This document shows positions 1-5,236 of a stretch of 6,697 nt of DNA, in pieces; the first letter of the stretch is position 1, and each line of letters starts with the position of its first letter. The notes beneath the pieces were generated by a model. That model ran no database searches, was not told the origin of the DNA, and saw only the letters and a list, made by a program, of their open reading frames with translations. The stretch is from an uncultured Clostridium sp. (GTDB taxonomy: Bacteria; Bacillota; Clostridia; Lachnospirales; Lachnospiraceae): contig CALHQJ010000092.1 in NCBI GenBank assembly GCA_938036545.1, positions 1 through 6,697 of the forward strand. Reading direction: 5' to 3'. Made by a program: the position numbers and the translations under genes.

Positions 1-1317
1 GCTATTGACTATCTGGTAAAGTTAAACTTAAAACCGGAGGAATTAATCGAAACCCTGGAGCGGGCAAAAAAAAGCTGTGACCTGATGGCGAAAAGCCGCA
101 ATCTGGCCGGAGCAATTTCTTCCAGCGCCTCTGCTAACGATCATGTGCGAACCTATTTAAACCAGATTCTGTTAGCAAAAAATCCGTCTGAGGAACTTTC
201 CGCCCCCAATCACGGCGGCGACTGGAGCCAGCCCTTTCTGCTGTTATTTTCTCTCTGTCCAAACCATATCCGGTTTCAGGCAGATGAAGACGCCTATGAT
301 TTCCGTTCCCTGACGGGCCAGCTGTTTGATATTATGGTAAAAATATCAGATCGGTACTTTGCCCATTCCCTGTACTTTGAATACGACGGCAAACATACTT
401 ACCTCCTTGCCGCTTCCTTAAAAGCCAACGACAATTTCCAGCTGATTCTGACAGAATTCTGCAATCGGGTCACAACAGCCCTGACCACTTATTTTGAATT
501 AAACGCAGTCTACGGAGCCAGTACATTAAAAGATTCTCTGGCGGAAATGCCGGATGCCCTGTCAGAAGCTTTAACCTCTCTGGAATATTATTACTATAAC
601 TCTTCCAGCCCTCTGGTTTTTTATACAGGACAGACCTTCCACCAAAGCGCTGCCAGACACTTTAATATTAATATTTTCAAAAAAGACCTTTCTGCTTCCA
701 TTCAGCAAAATGACAGCAGCCGTCTGAGAGAGGTCTTCCATCAGATCCTGGATCTGTTTTCTACCTGCCAGCCAGGAAAAGAACAGGCTACTAGTGCGTG
801 TATCAATATATATACGTATCTCTACTCCTTTTTTGAGATTGACCAGGAAGATTTCCAGGAAATTTTCCCATATACCATTAACATTGCGGAACAGCTGGGA
901 CATTTTAACAGTCTCTCCGATATTCTCACCTGGCTGGAAAGCTTTTGCGACAAGCTGTGTACCTTACTGTCTGAACGCCGCGGAACCCGTTCCGATACCT
1001 TGGTGGAACAGGCCAGGGCTTATATCAATTCCCATTACTCAGAAAAGCTGGCTCTGGCTGATGTGGCAGAATACTTAAATATCAGCTCCGGCCACTTAAG
1101 CAATACCTTTAAAAAGTTTACCGGCGTTACCATTTCCGATTATATCGCCGCAGTTAAAATTGAACATGCAAAGGAATTAATTGATACCCACAAGTACCTG
1201 ATGTATGAGATTTCCGATATGCTGGGTTTTGAAAATCCTTACTACTTCAGCAAGGTATTTAAAAAAGTCACGGGAATTGCTCCCAGAGAATATGAAAATA
1301 TGAAAAAAGTCTTTTAA
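1..1317 (+). CDS. Response regulator, YesN/AraC type, 5' truncated by window edge
   Basis: The reading frame is open from base 1, so the gene begins outside the window; the ATG at 85 is internal. About 438 residues are visible. Residues 1-22 (beginning AIDYLVKLNLKPEEL) look like the last strand and helix of a CheY-like receiver domain, with the conserved Lys of that strand. The phospho-acceptor Asp lies in the missing part. Residues ~45-290 form a variable middle region. One stretch (~165-210, with ALSEALTSLEYYYY then PLVFY) resembles the degenerate GGDEF-like linker often seen in YesN proteins. Residues ~335-436 are an AraC-type DNA-binding domain with two helix-turn-helix units (~350-375 and ~400-425; FENPYYFSKVFKKVTG is the classic second-unit signature). 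Family members are cytoplasmic transcription regulators, usually partnered with a sensor kinase encoded next door and often controlling sugar uptake; neither the kinase nor the target is visible here. A terminator follows directly, so this is the last gene of its operon. Confidence 0.93.
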   Translation, partial: AIDYLVKLNLKPEELIETLERAKKSCDLMAKSRNLAGAISSSASANDHVRTYLNQILLAKNPSEELSAPNHGGDWSQPFLLLFSLCPNHIRFQADEDAYDFRSLTGQLFDIMVKISDRYFAHSLYFEYDGKHTYLLAASLKANDNFQLILTEFCNRVTTALTTYFELNAVYGASTLKDSLAEMPDALSEALTSLEYYYYNSSSPLVFYTGQTFHQSAARHFNINIFKKDLSASIQQNDSSRLREVFHQILDLFSTCQPGKEQATSACINIYTYLYSFFEIDQEDFQEIFPYTINIAEQLGHFNSLSDILTWLESFCDKLCTLLSERRGTRSDTLVEQARAYINSHYSEKLALADVAEYLNISSGHLSNTFKKFTGVTISDYIAAVKIEHAKELIDTHKYLMYEISDMLGFENPYYFSKVFKKVTGIAPREYENMKKVF

Positions 1318-1325
1318 GAAACACC

Positions 1326-1365
1326 AAGAGATCGGGATGTTCTTTCTTCTCCCGATCTCTTTTTT
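1326..1365 (+). terminator. Intrinsic terminator after the response regulator
   Basis: A perfect 12-bp stem pairs 1326-1337 (AAGAGATCGGGA) with 1350-1361 (TCCCGATCTCTT) around a 12-nt loop, and a T-run at 1360-1365 follows on the plus strand. It begins 9 nt after the response-regulator stop codon. It sits between two convergent genes. Read on the minus strand the stem is followed by a poorer T-tract (GGTGTTTCTT), so it may also end the permease transcript, but less efficiently. Confidence 0.9.
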
Positions 1366-1377
1366 CATTCCGGTAAT

Positions 1378-3621
1378 TTAGTTTTCTTTCTGAACTTCCC
1401 GTTCCAAATCTGCCTCTACTGCAGGCGGCATGGTTCCTTTCAGGAAATATCCTTCTACGGTTCTCTCTCCGTTGTCCTGGTTCAGAGTAATGCTGACTTG
1501 GATTGGATCCTCGATTAACGAGTAGACATTCATACCGTTATAGTCATCTATTGTTACGGCTTCTAAAATCTGTCGGATACTCTCTTCCTCCTGATAAGTA
1601 CGGGTGACTCCCTGCCAGCGATACTCTTCCTCTTCTCTGTATGCCGGATCTCCCTCTATCAGCTGCCTGCTTATAAGAATGCTTTGTACGTCCAGCTTTT
1701 CCCATATACGTTCCGGCTCAATCCCTTCCTCTTTTAACAGCTCCAATGTTCTGTCAAAAGACGGATAGATGGGATAATATCCTACGTAGTCATTCCACCA
1801 GTCTGTGGCATCAGTCCGGCTACGCCTGGCTGCTTCTGACATCTTTGTTACTTCCCTGGACAGGACCGCTTCCGCTTCATCTAAAAATCGCAGTTCTCCT
1901 ATTGGGTTTTCCGTCTTTCTGGTATTCAAATCCAGTTCTGCAAAATCCTGCTGGTAGGCTGCCAGCAATTGCTCCGCTGCTGCCTTGTCTGAGATAGACG
2001 CTTCTTCTAACACATCTCCGCTTCCGGTAACACGGTACTGAACCAGTGTGATATCTTTTGGATTTTTGGATAAAACCGGATACCTTCCTTTTTGGTAATT
2101 AACATCAGCGCTGACAGCGCAGGCCGCTTCCCAGGTCTCTGACAATGGCATGGAGTAATACCGCTGTACTTTACGGCCATTTTTTAAGGTGTATTGAATC
2201 CTGACGTCTGTCCAGTACAGCCCCTCGCTTCTCTCGTCTTCGTCGGAAACCTTTTCTGCCAATGCATACTCAATCCCTTTTTTTGCAACGGCAAGCACCG
2301 GATCGATATTGGTAACCGCCATATTTTCAAATATATATTTAGTTGAACCGGTTTCCTCTAAAACCGGCGCTCCATCTTCTCCTGTCATCTCCACCTCTGC
2401 ATACTGCTGCCAGTGTTCATTATCAAACTGAATGGCCGCTTCTGCTACCTGCTCTTTTTTCGGCAAATAGGTGTCGTATCCCAGCCAGTCATTCTTAAAG
2501 CAAAACAGGATTGACAGTCCTAAGGCTACGCAGACGCCCATCTGTATTTTATGGTCAAACAATCTGCGGAAATCAAAGTTATAAATAATTTCAATCACAG
2601 CATGGCACAGCACTCCGCCAACTGCTCCTCCAAATACTGCCCAGCCTGTGCTGGAATGGAGCATCCAGAAAAATAACGCTCCAGATACAGAAAACAGCAC
2701 CGTCAGGCTAATGCGGATAATAGGCTTGCTGACTGCAAAGGCCATGGCTTTTCCTGCTGCCTCGGAGGGACGTTTTTTGTAAAGAATTACGCACAGTACA
2801 ATCAGCAGAACGGCTGCAAGGGCACACAGTCCCAAAAATCCCTGGTAACTGCTTAATCGAGAAGCAGCTTCCCACTGCCGAGGACCTCCGGAAGCCAGGA
2901 CGTAGCTGATAATCGGAGAAATTTTCACAATTTCTATGGCCACACTTGGGCCTATCTGAATGTACGTCTCAAACCAATTATTAAAATACAGTTCTATCAT
3001 AGCGCCCAGCCATGGAAAGTAGAAGAAAAACACGGCGCTTCCCATCAGCCCTACGATTAGATTGCCGGTCATAATCATTGCAAGGGACACGGTACTGTAT
3101 ATCAGCAGGAAAAACAGCATATGAAACAGCCATCCCATTACTGCAGTCCCAATCAGTCCGCCAACAGGCACTCCGTAAGCTGCTGCCACAAACAAGGCAA
3201 TTCCCAGGCACACTGCGTAAATCACTGCCGGAGTCAGCAGCCCCATGGTAAAAGCTGCTGCAAAAAGCACTTCTCTTTTTACGGGAATGCTGTGGTAAAA
3301 ATCCACTTTCCGCTTATTGTGAAGATAGGCAAAGCTGGAAGCGCCGCAGACTACAGCCAGTATAATCACCATAAATATCATCGCGCCGTTCTGGTATGTT
3401 CCAAACAGTCTCTCGGCTACTTCCAACAGCGCTTCTTCTTCTGGCTTTGAAAATCCTCCATACTGCCAGGCTCTCGCATACTGCTCTTTTACATTGCTTA
3501 ACCCCAATGCCAGATTAACCGGTATTCCAAAGAAAAAGGTCAAAAACGCCAAAGCTGCAAGCCAGACTCTCCTCTTTAAGTCTTCTTTTGCCAATTTAAA
3601 GAATAAGCTTCTTGATGTCAT
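1378..3621 (-). CDS. ABC-2-type transporter permease with large C-terminal soluble domain
   Basis: This encodes a 747-residue membrane subunit of an ABC transporter, presumably energised by the ATPase gene just upstream. The first ~380 residues hold about nine hydrophobic segments, roughly at 20-41, 80-99, 118-148, 160-185, 188-213, 261-281, 300-320, 326-347 and 362-376. A short basic loop containing DFYHSIPVKR (~107-116) is typical of permeases that accompany YtrB-like ATPases. Residues ~377-747 are hydrophilic, rich in Glu, Tyr and Arg, with no further membrane segment; with an odd helix count this domain would lie outside the cell. I believe it matches what databases call DUF6449, from memory. 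The start at 3621 is chosen because GGAGGT lies 8 nt upstream; the longer GTG start at 3642 would place that site inside the coding sequence. The gene overlaps the ATPase gene by 26 bp. The substrate is unknown; export of, or protection from, envelope-active compounds is an inference from the YtrA association. Confidence 0.88.
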   Translation of the reverse strand: MTSRSLFFKLAKEDLKRRVWLAALAFLTFFFGIPVNLALGLSNVKEQYARAWQYGGFSKPEEEALLEVAERLFGTYQNGAMIFMVIILAVVCGASSFAYLHNKRKVDFYHSIPVKREVLFAAAFTMGLLTPAVIYAVCLGIALFVAAAYGVPVGGLIGTAVMGWLFHMLFFLLIYSTVSLAMIMTGNLIVGLMGSAVFFFYFPWLGAMIELYFNNWFETYIQIGPSVAIEIVKISPIISYVLASGGPRQWEAASRLSSYQGFLGLCALAAVLLIVLCVILYKKRPSEAAGKAMAFAVSKPIIRISLTVLFSVSGALFFWMLHSSTGWAVFGGAVGGVLCHAVIEIIYNFDFRRLFDHKIQMGVCVALGLSILFCFKNDWLGYDTYLPKKEQVAEAAIQFDNEHWQQYAEVEMTGEDGAPVLEETGSTKYIFENMAVTNIDPVLAVAKKGIEYALAEKVSDEDERSEGLYWTDVRIQYTLKNGRKVQRYYSMPLSETWEAACAVSADVNYQKGRYPVLSKNPKDITLVQYRVTGSGDVLEEASISDKAAAEQLLAAYQQDFAELDLNTRKTENPIGELRFLDEAEAVLSREVTKMSEAARRSRTDATDWWNDYVGYYPIYPSFDRTLELLKEEGIEPERIWEKLDVQSILISRQLIEGDPAYREEEEYRWQGVTRTYQEEESIRQILEAVTIDDYNGMNVYSLIEDPIQVSITLNQDNGERTVEGYFLKGTMPPAVEADLEREVQKEN

Positions 3622-4495
3622 AACCTGCCACCTCCGTTTCACTGATAAAGATTTCTTCTAATGACAATGGAATCAATTCAAAAAATACCGGTTCACAGGC
3701 TGCCAGCCTGTCTTCTATCTCCTGCCTGTTTCCCCGAACTGTCAGGGTAGATAAACTGCCCCGCTTTTCAATCTTTACAACCTCTAACCCTTTTATGTTC
3801 TCCGGTTCCATGCCCGGCTTTAGCACACACTGAACCTTGTGAATATTCAGCTTCATATCGTCCAGGTCCTTGGAAAGCAGAATACCTCCCTTGTGAAGCA
3901 GTCCTACGTGATCGCAGATGTCTTCTAATTCCCGAAGATTGTGGGAAGCGATAATAGGAGTCAGATTCCGTTCCTCCATATCGCTTGCAAAAATACTCTT
4001 AACAGTCTGGCGCATCACCGGATCCAGGCCGTCAAAGGTCTCGTCGCAAAAAAGATAATCTGTATTGGCGCATACGCCGCAGATTACAGAAACCTGTTTT
4101 TTCATGCCCTTGGAAAAGGTGTTGATTTTCCGCTTTTCATCCAGTTCAAAATTTTTCATCAGCTTATGAAATCGTTCTTTATCAAAGCGTTCATAGACAA
4201 TGCTGTAGTAATCTCTCATCTCTGCCGGGGTGGAATTGCTAAAAAAATACTGTTCATCGGAAATATAGAAAAACCGTTTCTTTGCCTTTACATTTTCAAA
4301 TACTTCCTCTCCATCTATGGAAATACTTCCCTCATCCGGCTTTAATACGCCGCTGGCCATCCGCAGAAAGGTGCTTTTGCCTGCTCCATTGGTTCCAATG
4401 AGGCCAAACACATTTCCATCCCGAATAGTGGCGTTAATATGATCAACCGCTACAATATCATCAAAGCGCTTTGTCACATTTACCGCATTAATCAT
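3596..4495 (-). CDS. ABC transporter ATP-binding protein (YtrB-like)
   Basis: This is a 299-residue nucleotide-binding subunit that hydrolyses ATP on the inner face of the membrane to drive the neighbouring permease. Visible motifs from the start used here: Walker A GTNGAGKST (34-42); a divergent signature FSKGMKKQ (~127-134) in place of LSGGQ; Walker B with catalytic Glu in YLFCDETFDGLDP (~147-159), where Thr replaces the usual Pro of DEP; and switch His in ASHNLRELED (~His185). The last ~80 residues are a C-terminal extension beyond the core ATPase fold. The start at 4495 is preferred because AGGAGG lies 8 nt upstream; the ATG at 4501 leaves only 2 nt. The gene overlaps the regulator's end by 8 bp and the permease's start by 26 bp, so the three are very probably one coupled operon. 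The family is clear; the transported substrate is not. Confidence 0.93.
   Translation of the reverse strand: MINAVNVTKRFDDIVAVDHINATIRDGNVFGLIGTNGAGKSTFLRMASGVLKPDEGSISIDGEEVFENVKAKKRFFYISDEQYFFSNSTPAEMRDYYSIVYERFDKERFHKLMKNFELDEKRKINTFSKGMKKQVSVICGVCANTDYLFCDETFDGLDPVMRQTVKSIFASDMEERNLTPIIASHNLRELEDICDHVGLLHKGGILLSKDLDDMKLNIHKVQCVLKPGMEPENIKGLEVVKIEKRGSLSTLTVRGNRQEIEDRLAACEPVFFELIPLSLEEIFISETEVAGYDIKKLIL
3630..3635 (-). promoter_or_regulatory. Ribosome binding site that sets the permease start
   Basis: Minus-strand GGAGGT is followed by 8 nt (GGCAGGTT) and then ATG at 3621-3619. The site lies inside the last codons of the ATPase gene. It rules in the MTSRSLFF start and makes the GTG start 21 nt further upstream unlikely. 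Confidence 0.85.
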
Positions 4496-4973
4496 GCTCA
4501 TTCCCTCCTGTATCCATCTGTTTTAACGGCATCTGCCCTGCGTCTGTACCCGTGCTTCCGGCTTCCCTGCTTTCTTCCCTTACAGCAGCATGGATTTCCT
4601 CCTTTACTTCAGTGTGGATTCCCTCCTTTGCAGCTTCCAGGATTTCCTCCTCTGCCAGTCCCAGACGGGCCGCCTCTCTGGCAGCTTCCGCCACCTTTCC
4701 CCTGGCTTCTTTTTGCCGGAATTCCTTCATTTTGGAAGTATCTGTTACAAAGCTGCCTTTTCCTTTTACCGAATAAATATATCCCTGTCTCTCCAGCTCT
4801 GCATATGCTCTCTGAATGGTATTGGGATTAATGGACAGGGCCACTGCCATACTCCGGACAGAGGGGAGCTGACTGTTTTCCTCCAATACTCCCAGCATCA
4901 TCATAGAGGCCAGCTTCTCCGTCACCTGTTCATAAATAGGACGCCGGTCTTTGTAATCCAACTCGATCAGCAT
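4488..4973 (-). CDS. GntR-family transcriptional regulator, YtrA-like, with repeat-bearing tail
   Basis: This is a 161-residue cytoplasmic DNA-binding protein. Residues ~8-77 form a GntR winged helix-turn-helix: PIYEQVTEKLASMMMLG, then LPSVRSMAVALSINPNTIQRAYAELERQGYI, ending in the wing KGKGSFV. There is no large effector-binding domain; a short helical region (~82-116) follows, as in the YtrA subfamily (about 120-130 residues in known members). The remaining ~45 residues are unusual: four octad repeats (109-140, EEILEAAK and variants), then a Gly/Thr-rich end (GSTGTDAG, DTGGNEHD). The start at 4973 is set by AAGGAGG 6 nt upstream; the frame stays open to 5186, but that stretch has no such site and overlaps the promoter and operator. 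It is the first gene of the ABC operon and, by analogy with YtrA, probably represses its own operon by binding the inverted repeat at 5023-5047. The inducing signal cannot be read from sequence. Confidence 0.92.
   Translation of the reverse strand: MLIELDYKDRRPIYEQVTEKLASMMMLGVLEENSQLPSVRSMAVALSINPNTIQRAYAELERQGYIYSVKGKGSFVTDTSKMKEFRQKEARGKVAEAAREAARLGLAEEEILEAAKEGIHTEVKEEIHAAVREESREAGSTGTDAGQMPLKQMDTGGNEHD
4504..4509 (-). promoter_or_regulatory. Ribosome binding site that sets the ATPase start
   Basis: Minus-strand AGGAGG sits 8 nt before the ATG at 4495-4493 but only 2 nt before the in-frame ATG at 4501-4499. It therefore favours the shorter protein beginning MINAVNVTKRF. The site lies within the end of the upstream regulator gene, as expected for translational coupling. 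Confidence 0.8.
4554..4649 (-). repeat. Tandem 24-bp repeat coding an octad-repeat tail
   Basis: On the plus strand, TGGATTTCCTCCTTT (4591-4605), TGGATTCCCTCCTTT (4615-4629) and AGGATTTCCTCCTCT (4639-4653) recur at an exact 24-bp spacing, with a worn fourth copy near 4567-4581. Being a multiple of three, the period encodes 8-residue units in the regulator: EEILEAAK, EGIHTEVK, EEIHAAVR, EESREAGS. The repeat probably arose by local duplication and adds a charged, probably helical segment. Confidence 0.75.
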
Positions 4974-4979
4974 CTGATG

Positions 4980-4986
4980 CCTCCTT
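4980..4986 (-). promoter_or_regulatory. Ribosome binding site that sets the GntR regulator start
   Basis: Minus-strand AAGGAGG is followed by 6 nt (CATCAG) and then ATG at 4973-4971. It is the strong site that defines the regulator's start and excludes the 71-codon upstream extension of the open frame. Confidence 0.88.
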
Positions 4987-5022
4987 TCCAGTCTGACAGA
5001 CAGTGTATCTTTATCTGTATCA

Positions 5023-5047
5023 ACTGTATTATTTATATTAATACAGT
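5023..5047 (-). promoter_or_regulatory. Inverted-repeat operator, probable GntR (YtrA-like) binding site
   Basis: Perfect 9-bp arms ACTGTATTA (5023-5031) and TAATACAGT (5039-5047) flank a 7-bp spacer. Written as half sites it is ACTGTA-N13-TACAGT. As I recall, Bacillus subtilis YtrA binds AGTGTA-N13-TACACT, so geometry and bases agree closely. The site overlaps the proposed -10 element and transcription start of the GntR/ABC operon, as expected for an autorepressor. A lone AGTGTA half site lies nearby at 5002-5007. Confidence 0.72.
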
Positions 5048-5071
5048 ACCATAAGTTGGAAAAGATGTAAA
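5043..5071 (-). promoter_or_regulatory. Candidate promoter of the GntR-ABC operon
   Basis: On the minus strand, TTTACA (5071-5066, five of six matches to the -35 consensus) is followed after 17 nt by TACTGT (5048-5043), preceded by TGG as an extended -10. TACTGT keeps the three most conserved -10 bases (T, A and final T). Transcription would start near 5036, giving a leader of about 60 nt. TATAAA at 5037-5032 is another -10-like element but lacks a good -35 partner. Confidence 0.45.
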
Positions 5072-5116
5072 TAGGAGGTTTCTTACGATTTTGTGAAGAA
5101 GAATGAATCTGAATAC

Positions 5117-5135
5117 AAAAAGGAGCCGCTGCTCC
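5117..5135 (-). terminator. Weak second hairpin with T-run
   Basis: On the minus strand, GGAGC-AGCG-GCTCC (5135-5122) is followed directly by TTTTT (5121-5117). The 5-bp GC-rich stem is short, but the layout is that of an intrinsic terminator. It lies 34 nt beyond the strong PFOR terminator and upstream of the GntR promoter, so it is best read as a backup that shields the ABC operon from read-through. Confidence 0.45.
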
Positions 5136-5168
5136 ATAGATGATTATTGTTTCTCTGCACAGAAAGTC

Positions 5169-5199
5169 AAAAAGGCGAGAACCCAAGTGGGTTCCCGCC
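5169..5199 (-). terminator. Intrinsic terminator of the PFOR gene
   Basis: On the minus strand an 11-bp stem (GGCGGGAACCC at 5199-5189 with GGGTTCTCGCC at 5184-5174, one G-U pair) closes a 4-nt ACTT loop and is followed by TTTTT (5173-5169). It begins 37 nt after the PFOR stop codon. It is a textbook strong terminator, fitting a highly expressed metabolic gene. Confidence 0.92.
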
Positions 5200-5236
5200 T
5201 CTCTATCTTGATCATCTGTAGGAATCAGATATTCAA

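Noticed and set aside
571..1368. Minus-strand and alternate-frame open frames across the response regulator
   Set aside because: They are shadows of the response-regulator gene, and one (1177-1368) also crosses the terminator; none has a recognisable domain.
3622..3642. GTG start at 3642 for the permease
   Set aside because: The permease Shine-Dalgarno site would fall inside the coding sequence, and the ATG at 3621 has it at the correct 8-nt spacing.
3941..4345. Plus-strand open frame opposite the ATPase gene
   Set aside because: It is antisense to a strongly motif-supported gene, has no recognisable domain and no convincing ribosome binding site.
4567..4653. 24-bp spaced repeats as a CRISPR array or mobile-element repeat
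   Set aside because: The repeats are imperfect, in-frame with the gene, and lack the spacer diversity and neighbouring genes expected for either.
4991..5001. Small palindrome GTCTG-A-CAGAC in the operon leader
   Set aside because: Arms of only 5 bp with a 1-bp centre cannot fold as an RNA hairpin and are short enough to arise by chance; no independent support as an operator.
4974..5040. Riboswitch or T-box in the operon leader
   Set aside because: The predicted leader is only about 60 nt, with no conserved T-box or riboswitch core and no terminator before the regulator gene.
4439..5054. Overlapping plus-strand open frames opposite the GntR gene, rich in Pro, Leu, Ser and Phe
   Set aside because: Their low-complexity composition comes from the antisense of the 24-bp repeat and of Glu/Ala-rich codons; no family signature is present.
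4974..5186. N-terminal extension of the GntR frame up to 5186
   Set aside because: It lacks a ribosome binding site at its start, has no GntR-like sequence, and runs through the promoter and inverted repeat; AAGGAGG just before 4973 marks the true start.
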